This document shows, piece after piece, positions 7,799 to 17,000 of a stretch of DNA of 35,489 bases. The position numbers and the translations under genes were made by a program. The notes under the pieces were generated by a model that worked only from the letters and a program-made list of their open reading frames with translations, did no database searches and was not told the origin of the DNA. Origin of the DNA: JBOZRQ01 sp050789255 (GTDB lineage: Bacteria > Bacillota > Sulfobacillia > Symbiobacteriales > Symbiobacteriaceae); the NCBI GenBank assembly GCA_050789255.1, contig JBOZRQ010000048.1:1-35489 (forward strand), in the 5' to 3' direction. How positions within the stretch are numbered: the stretch's first letter is position 1; each line of letters starts with the position of its first letter.

Positions 7799-8752
7799 GT
7801 GCTGCGAGCGACCGCGGTCCAGATCCGTCTGAGCAGCTCCGACGTGGAGGGGGCGCTGGCCACCTATGCCACAGGGCGGGTAGAGAGCCCGACGGTGGAA
7901 CTGCTCGAGGGAGCGCTGGCGATCCGGCTGAAGGTGACCGCCGACCTACTCCCCATGCCGGTCCCCGTGGAGCTGCGCTTCACCGTGCGCTCCGTGGCCG
8001 GCACGGCGGTGGAGCTGGGGGTCACCTGGGCGAACATGCCGCTGCTGCCCGGCGCCCTGAAAGAGGTCGCGCTGAAGAAGGCCTTTGAGGCGATGCCCGG
8101 CGAGTACGCGGCCGGTGTCCTCCGGCTTGACGTCTCTGAACTGATCGACGAGCTGCCCGTGGGCTTCTCCATCTCCGAGATCGACATCAACACGCACGGG
8201 CTCTGGGTCATGCTGCACGATGTGGCGTTCTACCCCGTGGAGATGGCCGGTCTGGCCGAGGCGCAGCCCGCAGCCGTCGTTCCGGTACCCTCGCAGGAGG
8301 AGGCCCAGATCCCCGAGCACCAGTCGTACTACCACCGCCTGCGTGAGCGCATGTCCCGGTTTGCGGCGGAGCGGGCGCCCCGCTGGGCGCAGCCCCTGGT
8401 GCCGTGGGTGCTGGCAGCCCCCGACTTCTTTGTGCTGCTGGTCCGGCTCGCCCGGGACGAGCGGGTCCCCGCCGTGGCCAAGGTAATCGCCGGCGCTGCG
8501 GTGGCCTACTTCATCTCCCCCGTGGATGCCATCCCCGATCTAATCCCGTTCGTCGGGCACGTCGACGACCTGGCTCTGGCGCTCTTTACGGTGGAGCAGG
8601 TGGTAAAGCGGGTGCCGCCGGAGGTTGTCCAGCAGCACTGGCCGGGCGACGGCAAGGTGACGGACCTGGTGCGGGAAGGCTCCGAGCTCATGGGCAAGGC
8701 GCTGCCTGCCAAGGTGCTGGTGGCGGTCAAGCGGGTCATCAAGGTCAAGTAA
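7799..8752 (+). CDS. DUF1232 (YkvA-like) protein with N-terminal extension
   Basis: A 317-residue protein. The C-terminal third contains a DUF1232 segment, DERVPAVAKVIAGAAVAYFI then SPVDAIPDLIPFVGHVDD, which is predicted to form membrane-associated helices. The first 180 or so residues are mainly beta and unassigned; they show a repeated pattern of amphipathic strands and resemble lipid-binding or DUF2993-like folds only loosely. The GTG start at 7799 has GGAGGG 6 bases upstream and follows the previous stop by one base. It is the last gene of the operon and is followed by a terminator. Its function is unknown. Confidence 0.75.
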   Translation: MLRATAVQIRLSSSDVEGALATYATGRVESPTVELLEGALAIRLKVTADLLPMPVPVELRFTVRSVAGTAVELGVTWANMPLLPGALKEVALKKAFEAMPGEYAAGVLRLDVSELIDELPVGFSISEIDINTHGLWVMLHDVAFYPVEMAGLAEAQPAAVVPVPSQEEAQIPEHQSYYHRLRERMSRFAAERAPRWAQPLVPWVLAAPDFFVLLVRLARDERVPAVAKVIAGAAVAYFISPVDAIPDLIPFVGHVDDLALALFTVEQVVKRVPPEVVQQHWPGDGKVTDLVREGSELMGKALPAKVLVAVKRVIKVK

Positions 8753-8758
8753 GAGCAG

Positions 8759-8790
8759 AGCCCCGGAAGGCATCGGCCCTCCGGGGCTTT
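8759..8790. terminator. Terminator between convergent genes
   Basis: AGCCCCGG and AGG pair with CCT and CCGGGGCT, followed by CTTTCC. It lies between two convergent genes. The T-tract is on the plus strand; a weaker role on the minus strand is possible. Confidence 0.75.
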
Positions 8791-8794
8791 CCAT

Positions 8795-9364
8795 TTACCG
8801 CTGCTGGTCCCAGGTGTCTTCGTGCGTCACGCCGCCGTTGGTATAGGTCCACTTGATCGTCTGGAAGACGAAGGTGACCTCCTCCATCGGCTCGCCACTG
8901 GCGTCTGCGACCATCTTATAGCTGGCGACGCGGGCGTTCTTGATCTCCACCCGGTAGTACTCCTCGACGATGCTCGCGCCGTTGCGGATCGGGTGGGAGA
9001 AGGAGAAGGTGCCCTCGATGACCTGGTTCTCGGTCAGGGCCTTCATCAGCAGGGGCGAGGCCTTGTCGATCCGCTTGCGGATCAAGAGCGGCTGGTACTG
9101 GCGCCGGCCCGTGGCAATGCCGCTGCCGGCCTCCCGGGCCGTGGTCACGCTCTGTTCATAGGAGAGCAGGTCCAGACTGCCATCCCGGCTCAGGTCGCTC
9201 TCGATCTTTTGGCCGTTCGCCTTGAGGAACAGGTGTACCGTTTCGGCCTGGGGGCTCGGGGCGTCGCTCTTCACGGGCGCTGTGGCCGCCATCACCAATA
9301 GGGCGGTCCCAATGAGCAAGGTCATCAGAGCAAGCGTACCTAAGCGTTTCCAAATCTTACGCAT
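8795..9364 (-). CDS. Secreted Hcp-like protein
   Basis: A 189-residue protein with a clear signal peptide (MRKIWKR, then a hydrophobic stretch, with cleavage near residues 27-35). The mature part resembles the Hcp tube-protein family of type VI secretion: a FLKANGQKIESD start, KRIDKASPLLMKAL in the middle, and a C-terminal EEVTFVFQTIKWTYT block. No other type VI gene is in the window and the genome looks like a Firmicute, so it probably does not form a type VI tube. A Sec signal also argues against that. The ATG at 9364 follows AAGGAGGGG, which is buried in a hairpin (see 9365-9410). Confidence 0.7.
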   Translation of the reverse strand: MRKIWKRLGTLALMTLLIGTALLVMAATAPVKSDAPSPQAETVHLFLKANGQKIESDLSRDGSLDLLSYEQSVTTAREAGSGIATGRRQYQPLLIRKRIDKASPLLMKALTENQVIEGTFSFSHPIRNGASIVEEYYRVEIKNARVASYKMVADASGEPMEEVTFVFQTIKWTYTNGGVTHEDTWDQQR

Positions 9365-9410
9365 GAAATCCCCTCCTTGTCCTAACATTCTGGACAAGCG
9401 AGGGGATTTC
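9365..9410 (-). promoter_or_regulatory. Hairpin hiding the ribosome site of the Hcp-like gene
   Basis: Read on the minus strand, GAAATCCCCTC pairs perfectly with GAGGGGATTTC, and TTGTCC with GGACAA, with a small asymmetric bulge and a 9-nt loop. The whole ribosome site AAGGAGGGG is in the right arm, directly before the ATG. No T-run follows, so it acts more plausibly on translation than as a terminator. Confidence 0.6.
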
Positions 9411-9441
9411 CTTTACACGTTATGGGAATCTTTTCAACGGA

Positions 9442-9834
9442 CTAGTCCCGGGTCACAGCCGTCAGGTTCATGGTGAGGAGGAAGCCCGGCTTGGGCAGCT
9501 CGTGCACCCCGAACACGGTGCGGGCCGGGCGGTGGGCGCCCATGCGCTCAGCGTAGACCCGGTTCATCGCCTCGAAGTCGCTCATGCGCAGGAGGAAGAT
9601 GTTCACGTGCACCACGTGCTCCAGGTCGGAGCCCACCGATTCCAGGAGCTGAGCCATGTTGTTGAGGATCTGCAGGGTCTGGGCTTCCACGGTATCGCCG
9701 GCCAGGGCGCCGGTCGCCGGATTGACCCCGCCCACGCCGCCGATGGTGATCTGGTGGCCCACCATGGCTACGTGGCTGTAGGGGCCAATGGGGGTCGGAG
9801 AGCCCGGGGGCGTAACGGTGATTACCTTCGGCAC
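9442..9834 (-). CDS. RidA/YjgF-family protein
   Basis: A 130-residue trimeric Rid-family protein. IGPYSH near the start and HRPARTVFGVHELPKPG near the end are family hallmarks. Classic RidA hydrolyses reactive enamine/imine intermediates from PLP enzymes using the arginine of the PAR motif, which is present here. The glutamate normally found in the following strand (IEIEAIA in E. coli) is replaced, the segment reading TMNLTAV, so this may belong to another Rid subgroup with a different reaction. GTG start with GGAGG ten bases upstream. It follows the ABC permease by 18 bases and is probably in the same operon. Confidence 0.85.
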   Translation of the reverse strand: MPKVITVTPPGSPTPIGPYSHVAMVGHQITIGGVGGVNPATGALAGDTVEAQTLQILNNMAQLLESVGSDLEHVVHVNIFLLRMSDFEAMNRVYAERMGAHRPARTVFGVHELPKPGFLLTMNLTAVTRD

Positions 9835-9852
9835 TGTGGCGGCGCCTCCTTG

Positions 9853-11118
9853 TTAGCCCGCCCTGAGGTACCCCCAGAGCTGCTTCATGCTCGGGCGGGA
9901 GCCGTGGACCAGCATGGCGGCCCGGTAGACGCGGGCTCCGATGCGGATGCAGAGATAGGTGCCCGCCACCAGCAGACCTAACGAAAGGGCTAACTGCCAG
10001 GGCGGCACGGTGCCCAGCATGACCCGGACCAGCATGATGAGCGGGGCAGAGAACGGAATGAGCGAGAGGAGCACGGCGGTGCTACCGTTCGGGTCGGAGA
10101 TCACGGAGGTGAGGAACATCATGGGGATGGCGATCAGCATGGTGATCGGCATCAACAGGGTCTGGCTGTCCTCCATGCGGCTGAGCGTGGAGGCCGCGCC
10201 TGCCATCAGCGAGGCGAAGAGCAGGTAGCCTAGCGTCAGCAGCAGGAGCGCAAGCAGGACCACACCCACCGACGGGGTCTCGGGGGGCATGTGGGTCACG
10301 CTGGCGGCCCATACTGTGCCGCCCACCCAGGTCGCCGCCATGCCGAAGAACTGGACCAGCCCGAGGCTGCCGAGCCCAAGGATCTTGCCGGCCAGCATTT
10401 CCGAGGGCTTTACCGCCGAGGCCATCACCTCGACCACCCGGGAGATTTTCTCCTCCAGCACGCCGGAGAAGACGAAGCTGCCGTTCATGATGAGGACCAA
10501 ATAGATCATCATGACAAAGCCGATGACCGTCGTGACCGACTGGTTGAACTTCTCTCTGTCACGCTCGCCGCCGTCGGCGGCCAGGTGCTTGGTCTCTACC
10601 TGCATGGGCCGTAGGATTTCGCCGGCCACTGCCGGGTCGATCTTGCGCTCTGCGATGCGGGCGGCCCGCACAATCTGCTCAAGCGGGCCGAGCACCGCAC
10701 CGGCGGAGCCTAGCGTGGAGACGTTGCTGCTCAGTAACCGGGCCTTAACGGCGGTGGGGAAAGTACCCTCCACGACGAGGACCGGGGTGCCGCCCGTGCG
10801 TGCCTTCTCGACGAAGGTGCTCTCGTCCCCGGACTCAACCTGCAACGTCACCTTCTGCACTGGCTGTCCGGCTTGCTCCTGCGCCTTGGCAGCAGCAGCC
10901 ACGGCCTGCTGGAGAGGGCCGCTGACCTGGCCGGTGCGGTCGAGCAGCACCACCTCAAGAGCCTGGGTCTTGTCTCGCTGTTGTAGGTAGGCCGGAAGAA
11001 GAGTGCTGCCCAGCAGGACGGCCATCATGAAAAGCGTGCTGACCAGATAGGCGCCCGTCTTGCCGCGCTCGACAAACTCCCGGCGGGCGATCAGCCAAAT
11101 GTTACGCACCGGCGCCAC
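9853..11118 (-). CDS. ABC-2 type transporter permease, NatB-like
   Basis: A 421-residue integral membrane protein: one N-terminal membrane helix (about 22-44), an extracytoplasmic domain of about 150 residues, then about five membrane helices. This is the NatB/YhaP arrangement of ABC-2 exporters. It pairs with the ATPase encoded just upstream. GTG 11118 overlaps the end of that gene by 17 bases, and an in-frame GTG at 11109 is the alternative. NatAB of Bacillus exports sodium. The substrate here is unknown, and related pairs export drugs or peptides. Confidence 0.82.
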   Translation of the reverse strand: MAPVRNIWLIARREFVERGKTGAYLVSTLFMMAVLLGSTLLPAYLQQRDKTQALEVVLLDRTGQVSGPLQQAVAAAAKAQEQAGQPVQKVTLQVESGDESTFVEKARTGGTPVLVVEGTFPTAVKARLLSSNVSTLGSAGAVLGPLEQIVRAARIAERKIDPAVAGEILRPMQVETKHLAADGGERDREKFNQSVTTVIGFVMMIYLVLIMNGSFVFSGVLEEKISRVVEVMASAVKPSEMLAGKILGLGSLGLVQFFGMAATWVGGTVWAASVTHMPPETPSVGVVLLALLLLTLGYLLFASLMAGAASTLSRMEDSQTLLMPITMLIAIPMMFLTSVISDPNGSTAVLLSLIPFSAPLIMLVRVMLGTVPPWQLALSLGLLVAGTYLCIRIGARVYRAAMLVHGSRPSMKQLWGYLRAG

Positions 11119-12001
11119 CTACTTTCTCCAGGTAGATCTCCCGCAGAGATGGCTCGCCCAGCGAGTACTCCACGACCGTGCCCTGGCTGGAGGCCAGCTG
11201 CAGGATCTGATTGGGTGTGGTTCCGCCGCCCAGGGAGATCTCCACGCCCGCGCCGCGGGGCTGTACCGAAATCCCCAGCACCTTGTCGAGGAAGCCGTAG
11301 TTGCCGTCCTCCATGATCAGGCGGATCGACAGGCGCCGCGACTCCTTCTTGATCGCCCGGAGCCCGCCGGCCAGCACCGCCTTGGAGCGGTGGATCAGCA
11401 CCACGTCCTGGCAGAGCGATTCGACCTGGTCCATGTTGTGGGAGGAGAAGAGGAGGGTGGTTCCCTCGCCGGCGAGGGTCCGGAAGGCTTCCTCCATGAC
11501 CTGCATGTTGACGGGGTCCAGGCCTGAGAACGGCTCGTCCAGGATGGCCAACTCCGGGCCGCTGGCCGCCGCAGCCGCAAACTGCACCTTCTGCTGGTTG
11601 CCCTTCGACAGCTGCTCCAGCTTGCGCTTGGCGTACTCACCCAGGTTCAGCCGGTCGATCCACTTGTCCACCCGCCCAGCGGCGTCACTGCGGGTCAGAC
11701 CCCTCAGTTCGGTCAGGTAGATCAACTGCTCGCGCACCTGCATTTTCGGATACAGGCCCCGCTCCTCGGGCAGGTAGCCGAAGCGTTGCCGGAGCTCCTC
11801 GGTCACGGGGGCGCCCTTCCAGGTCACCTCACCGCTGTCCGGCACGAGAATCCGCATGATCATGCGCATCGACGTGGTCTTGCCAGCTCCGTTTGATCCC
11901 AGAAGCCCGCAGACACGCCCCTGTTCAACGGTGAAGCTGACGCCCTGTACCGCCTTGACCGCTCCGAACGACTTGTGCAGGTCTTTCACAATTAAGGCCA
12001 T
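11102..12001 (-). CDS. ABC transporter ATPase, NatA/YhaQ-like
   Basis: A 299-residue ATPase. GSNGAGKTT (Walker A) lies near residues 35-43, then YLPEERGLYPKM (Q-loop replaced by the PEERGLYP form seen in NatA/YhaQ relatives), LSKGNQQKVQFAAA (signature), LAILDEPFSGLDP (Walker B) and FSSHNMD (H-loop). A C-terminal domain of about 80 residues follows. ATG 12001 has GGAGG nine bases upstream. It overlaps the permease gene, forming a two-component exporter unit. Confidence 0.87.
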   Translation of the reverse strand: MALIVKDLHKSFGAVKAVQGVSFTVEQGRVCGLLGSNGAGKTTSMRMIMRILVPDSGEVTWKGAPVTEELRQRFGYLPEERGLYPKMQVREQLIYLTELRGLTRSDAAGRVDKWIDRLNLGEYAKRKLEQLSKGNQQKVQFAAAAASGPELAILDEPFSGLDPVNMQVMEEAFRTLAGEGTTLLFSSHNMDQVESLCQDVVLIHRSKAVLAGGLRAIKKESRRLSIRLIMEDGNYGFLDKVLGISVQPRGAGVEISLGGGTTPNQILQLASSQGTVVEYSLGEPSLREIYLEKVGGAGA

Positions 12002-12061
12002 AACTGCACCTCCGCCTTTTAAGACATCACGTAGGGGGGAATTGGTTCACGTTTGCCCGAC

Positions 12062-12096
12062 GAAGAAACGACCGCCCGACTGTTACGCCCGGGCGG
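12062..12096 (-). terminator. Terminator of the 120-residue protein gene
   Basis: On the minus strand CCGCCCG pairs with CGGGCGG and is followed by TCGTTTCTTC. It begins right after the stop codon at 12103 and separates that gene from the ABC operon. Confidence 0.6.
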
Positions 12097-12102
12097 CTTC
12101 GT

Positions 12103-12465
12103 CTACTTCTTCTTCGGCTTTTCTCCGCCCAGCAGGATGGACTTGAGCACCGTGCCATCGGTCAGGCGGAGGCTGACGCCGTCGTCGCCGGTTTCGATGG
12201 TGCCGGTGATGCCCAGCCAGCGCAGGGCGTCGCGCACGGCCTGCTGATCCTCGGGGGTGTCGGCGTGGAAGTGAAGGACCTGCTTGGTCTCGGCGCTGGC
12301 GGCGAGCAGCTGCAGCCAGCCGTTGCCCGCCCGGCGGGTTACGCGGTAGGTCTGGGGCGGAGCGTCGGGGTTGGGGTGGCGGAAGACCCAGAAGTATCCC
12401 TTGTCACTGGAGCCAGATGGCGCAAGCTTGGCGGCGCTTAGCGCTTTTGTTACGAGCGATGCCAT
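12103..12465 (-). CDS. Conserved-looking hypothetical protein, 120 residues
   Basis: A soluble protein with no signal peptide or membrane helix. It has an aromatic, strand-rich centre (YFWVFRHPN, YRVTRR, GWLQLLA), then a helix and two strands, and ends in the basic tail GEKPKKK. The ribosome site GGAGG is 12 bases before ATG 12465. The intact coding pattern and terminator argue that it is real. I do not recognise the family. Confidence 0.6.
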   Translation of the reverse strand: MASLVTKALSAAKLAPSGSSDKGYFWVFRHPNPDAPPQTYRVTRRAGNGWLQLLAASAETKQVLHFHADTPEDQQAVRDALRWLGITGTIETGDDGVSLRLTDGTVLKSILLGGEKPKKK

Positions 12466-12602
12466 CGTAGCATAACCTCCACGTTAAGACGGAAATCTGG
12501 ATAAAATGGCTCGAAAGGCGTATTAAACCACCTACTAATGTACCATTTTCATCCCCGGAGGGGAAGGGCGCAAGCCCCCAAATTCCTGTGACCGCGGTGG
12601 AT

Positions 12603-12631
12603 TTGACAGAAATTCATGCCTGTAGGATAAT
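12603..12631 (+). promoter_or_regulatory. Consensus sigma-A promoter for moaB-chdC
   Basis: TTGACA (12603-12608), a 17-bp spacer and GATAAT (12626-12631). Transcription should start near 12638, about 38 bases before the MoaB start codon. Confidence 0.8.
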
Positions 12632-12675
12632 CGTACCTGGAAAAAATCCGGTAAGGTCAAGGAGACGGTGACGCC

Positions 12676-13182
12676 ATGGGCGTATCGGACCATAAGGAGG
12701 CCGCAGCCGCTCTGACGGGGCTGCGAGGCTGTGTGCTCACGATAAGCGACACCCGGACCGAGGCGACCGACGAGTCGGGAAAGCTGCTCATGGAACTGAT
12801 TACAGGGGCGGGCCATTCCGTTTTCGCCTACCGGCTCGTCAAAAATGAGCCGGAAACCGTGCGGGCAACCGTAGCCGAACTCGCCGCCGAGGCCGATTTC
12901 ATCATCACCACGGGCGGGACGGGCATGAGCCCGCGGGATCTGTCGATCGAGGCCTGCCGGCCGCTCTTCCGCAAGGAGCTGGAGGGCTTCGGGGACGTCT
13001 TCCGGATGCTCTCCTACCAGGAGATTGGCTCTGCCGCCATCATGTCCCGCGCAACGGGCGGGTCCGTCGGACAGGCCATGGTCTTCTGCCTGCCGGGATC
13101 CAAGGCGGCGGTGCGCCTGGCCGCCGAGAAGTTGATTCTGCCGGAGATCCGTCACCTGCTTGCACAGGTGCGTAAGAACTAG
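12676..13182 (+). CDS. moaB: MoaB/MogA-family molybdopterin biosynthesis protein
   Basis: A 168-residue protein of the MoCF_biosynth fold. LTISDTRTEATDESG near residues 20-35 and ITTGGTGMSPRDLSIEA in the middle are the substrate-binding signatures. FCLPGSKAAVRLA near the end is also typical. MogA-type enzymes adenylylate molybdopterin before metal insertion. Firmicute homologues are usually named MoaB. AAGGAGA lies about ten bases before the ATG. It is co-transcribed with chdC 20 bases downstream from a consensus promoter. No other molybdopterin genes are in the window. Confidence 0.88.
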   Translation: MGVSDHKEAAAALTGLRGCVLTISDTRTEATDESGKLLMELITGAGHSVFAYRLVKNEPETVRATVAELAAEADFIITTGGTGMSPRDLSIEACRPLFRKELEGFGDVFRMLSYQEIGSAAIMSRATGGSVGQAMVFCLPGSKAAVRLAAEKLILPEIRHLLAQVRKN

Positions 13183-13202
13183 TAAAAGGGAGAACGATCA
13201 CC

Positions 13203-13970
13203 ATGGCTGCAGAGGTTCCGGGCACGCTTGAGGGCTGGTATTGCTTACATGACTTCCGCCGCTTTGACTGGGCCCGCTGGAAGCAGCTAGAGGCTGAGGA
13301 GCAGCGGGCGATCCTGCTGGAGGCCACCGCCTTCTTCCAGGGCGCCGAAGCGCACAGCGACGCCCCCGAGGGCAGCAGCGCACTCTATCAGATCCTGGGC
13401 CACAAGTCCGACCTGCTGATTCTGCACCTGCGGCCCACGGTCGACGACCTGGTCGCCCTGGAGCACGCCTTCGCCCGCACCCGCTTTGCCGACTTCACCA
13501 CCCCGGTGTACTCCTACGTCTCCGTGACCGAGCTGAGCCTGTATGAGGCGCAGGCCCGGGGCGGCGGCGAGTCCCCCGAGGAGATGATGAAAAACCAGTT
13601 CGTCATCCGGCGCTTGAAGCCGGCGATTCCCGAGCATCGCTACATCAGCTTCTACCCCATGAACAAGCGGCGCGGCGAGGTCTTCAACTGGTACACCGCC
13701 GGCATGGAGGAGCGCCGCCTGATGATGCGGGAGCATGGCGCCACGGGCCGCAAGTACCACAACGAGATCACCCAGATGATCACCGGCTCCACCGGCATCG
13801 ACGACTGGGAGTGGGGCGTTACCCTGTTTGGCACCGACCCGCTGGCGATCAAGAAGCTGGTCTACGAGATGCGCTTCGACGAGGTGACCGCCAAGTACGG
13901 CGAGTTTGGCACCTTCCAGCTGGGCGTTCGCCTCAAGCCCACCGCCCTGCCCGACGTATTTACCAAGTAG
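13203..13970 (+). CDS. chdC: Coproheme decarboxylase ChdC (HemQ)
   Basis: A 255-residue member of the chlorite dismutase-like family. ChdC oxidatively decarboxylates two propionates of coproheme III to give haem b, the last step of the Gram-positive coproporphyrin-dependent pathway, with peroxide as oxidant. SFYPMNKRR carries the catalytic tyrosine and a nearby lysine; MREHGATGRKY carries the likely axial histidine; GIDDWEWGVTLFG is the family signature. The length is typical. GGGAGA lies upstream of ATG 13203. Earlier haem-pathway genes are not in the window. Confidence 0.9.
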   Translation: MAAEVPGTLEGWYCLHDFRRFDWARWKQLEAEEQRAILLEATAFFQGAEAHSDAPEGSSALYQILGHKSDLLILHLRPTVDDLVALEHAFARTRFADFTTPVYSYVSVTELSLYEAQARGGGESPEEMMKNQFVIRRLKPAIPEHRYISFYPMNKRRGEVFNWYTAGMEERRLMMREHGATGRKYHNEITQMITGSTGIDDWEWGVTLFGTDPLAIKKLVYEMRFDEVTAKYGEFGTFQLGVRLKPTALPDVFTK

Positions 13971-13978
13971 AAAACCGG

Positions 13979-14010
13979 ACGGCGAGCCCAAGGCTGGGCT
14001 CGCCGTTTTG
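13979..14010. terminator. Terminator between chdC and the convergent surface-protein gene
   Basis: The 11-bp perfect stem ACGGCGAGCCC/GGGCTCGCCGT with a 6-nt loop is followed by TTTTG. AAAACC on the left side gives a T-run on the minus strand too, so it can serve both convergent genes. Confidence 0.85.
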
Positions 14011-14014
14011 TCTG

Positions 14015-17000
14015 CTACGGAGAGGGAATGTGCAGGCTCTGGGGCGGGGGGAGTTTGCCGACACTGGCGGCAGCGATCACCCAGGAGGGCGCCCCCGGCC
14101 TCGCAGCCACCTGCTCCAGCGTGACGGCGCCGCTGGCGATGATCTGGTAGAGCAGGTCGTCGCCAAGGCGTCTGGGAGCGTAACCGGGGGGCGGTGAGAA
14201 CGGTTGGCCATCCCCCCACTCGTAGACCGCCGTGGCATCGCCGCCATTGACGGCGGGGCGGAGCAGGTGGAGGAACAGGTCGGCGGATATGTAGATCCGG
14301 TCCTCGATGATCTCGGCGGCGGGGTAGGGCGCCGGGATCGGGGCGCCGTCCCGTTTGGCCGGCGCTTGCGGCTTCAGCACGAAATCGCTGCCCTTGTACC
14401 GGAAGTGCGCTTCTTGCAGGTCAGCATCCCACTGGACGCTCATCCCGAGCCCCGCAGCCACCCAGAGGAGCGGGAGGTAGAGCCTGCCGTGCAGTCGCCT
14501 GGCCGGTGCCGGCATGCCCTCCTGGGAGGGGGACGGGGCCGGTGCCGGGCCGGTGCGTCCGGAGTCGAAGGCCAGGGCGACCACGGCGAGGTCGGTGAGG
14601 CTCACCACTCCGTCGCCTGTAAGATCGGCCTGCGGCTCACCCGAGCCCCACAGGAGTGTGGCATCTTGAAGGTCCCCGGTGCCCAGCAATCCGTTGCTGT
14701 CCACGTCGCCGGGCGTAAGTTCCACGGGGCCGATCTCGGTGACGCCGGGCCCTGCGTTTACAATGAGCCCCTGGCGGAAATGTCCGGGGGCATGCACCAG
14801 GAGCTTGTAGGTGCCCGGGGCGGGGACCCTTAAGACGAAGGAGCCGTCCGGATCAACCCGGACCACGTTGCTGGTGGACTCCACGCCGACCTGCGCCGTG
14901 TACAGGAGCCCCCGGCTCTGCGTGACGGTGCCCCGGATTCCGGTGAATGGCGTGCTGTTGACCACGGGGAAGCCCCGGAACTCGGGGGCGGGGTTTCCGG
15001 CCCCATCCTGGAAGAGGTTTCTGCCAGGGACGGCGGTCAGGCTAACCCGTTCGCCGCCTAATAGGGCGTGGCTGAGTTTGATCGTCACCTGATTTCCCGA
15101 GTGACTCTGTAGACCGCCTAGCGGTACCGGGCGCCCATCGGCGGTGACGAGCAGCGCCGATGGGCCAACAGTGCCACTGAGAGCCACCGCTTCGGAGAAC
15201 GTCAGGGTGAGAATGTCGCCGTTGACTGTCGCGCTCTGAAGACTCGGCGGGGCGCTGTCCGTTCCTTCCACCGTGATCCAGCCGGTCAGGGTGTGAGTCT
15301 CGGGCCAGCCGGAGTGCATGTCGAAATAGGTCGCACTGATGCGCGAGGCGGGTGGCGCATTCAGCCCCTCACCGCCAATCTCGAAGGTGGCCGTGAAGAG
15401 GCCCGAGTGGCCGTCGCTCTCCGTAAGGTCCAGGTCAACGGCGCCCAGACCGTATTTCAGGTGGACGGTCACAATGTCAAGTCCACCCGATTGATCCCGG
15501 TCCTTGTCCGTTACGGCTACCGAGATCAGGTCGCCCACTTCGGGCGCCCCGCCGTTCAGATCAGTGAAGGCGAGGGTGGCGGGCGTCCAGTTCGAGACCC
15601 ACAGCTTCTCCGACCTCGGCAGATGATCCCACGGAGCGGGCCGTATGCCGGCGATCCGGTGGGTCGCAGCCAAAAGTTGGTTCACTGAATAGAGCATGTA
15701 GGCGGGCGCTTCCTCTGCCCAGTGCTCCGCCCACTGGCGGTAGATTTCGCGCCTGGCCTCAAGGCCCGTGGTCGTTTTGCCCTGCTGCAGGAGCGCCTCG
15801 GAACGATCGGTCCACCAGCCGGTGGCGTTATAGCCGCCCGGCGTGGTGGAGGCCCGGTCCCAAAGGCCCGTCTGGTCCGGGTCATAGCCGGTGGAGAACC
15901 CAAACATGTACATCCCGAAGTCATGCTGGTTGAAGATACGATCGGTGAGCTGCCCCCAGTCCATGATCGGGGCGAGAGTGACCTCAATACCGACGTCCTG
16001 CAGGTATTGCTTGATCATGGGAGCGGTTTTGATGCGCACCTGATTGCCGAATCCCGGGTAGACCAGCGTCAGGCTGAGGCGGGTGCCGTCCTTATATCGC
16101 CAGCCGTCCTCACCCAGCAGCCACCCGGCGCCCTCGAGAAGCGACCGGGCCCTGGTCGGATCGAAGTCATAATGGGTGGCGGAGCTGTCGTCGACCCAAA
16201 GCAAGGGGTGCATGGGGGTGTGCAAACCGACGGCGTGTCCGTCGAGCAGACCGTCGATAATGGCCTGTCGGGAAATCGAGTAGCTGATGGCCTGCCGCAC
16301 CGCCTTCTCGGTGGTGGGGCCCCGTTGGGTGTTGTATCCTATCATTTGAGAGCCCGTGCTCGGAAACTCAATCACGCGGAAGTTGCCGGATGCAGCTGCA
16401 CTCACCATGGCCGAGTACTGCGCGGTACCGAACTGGACGTAGTCCAGGCCGCCGCTGCTCATTTCACTGACCTGGTACTCGGTCGAAACGACCTTGAAGA
16501 GGATCTTGTCAAGGTTCGGGCGCCCCGCCCAGAACTTGGGGTTCGCCTCCAGGGTGTAGCGTACGCCGGTTGCGACCTCCGAGAGCACATAGGGACCCGA
16601 ACCGTTGGGTATCAGGTTGTTGGGGTCAGCGGCGGTGCCCCAGTTCTGTACCGGGATGGCCGCATAGCCGCTATGGTCGAGCGGGGCGACCGACGTCTCT
16701 TGGAAGAAGGTGGCGTCTGGCTGCCTCAGCTTGAAGACAACCGTGCGACTGTCCGGGGCATATAGGCCGGCGAGCGGGGTCGTGGTGACGATGCCGGCAG
16801 CAAAGTCCTGTGCCGTCTCACCAAGTTGTCCCGCCTGATACTCAGCCGCCCCAAGCAACTGCTCGAAGCCAGCGCCCTTCGGACCTGTGTACTTGGGGTG
16901 CAGCATTGCCTTGTACGTAAAGACCACGTCATCGGCCGTGATCGCCGTTCCGTCCTGGAACGTGATTCCCTCCCGAAGGGTGAAGGTCAGGCTGGTTCCC

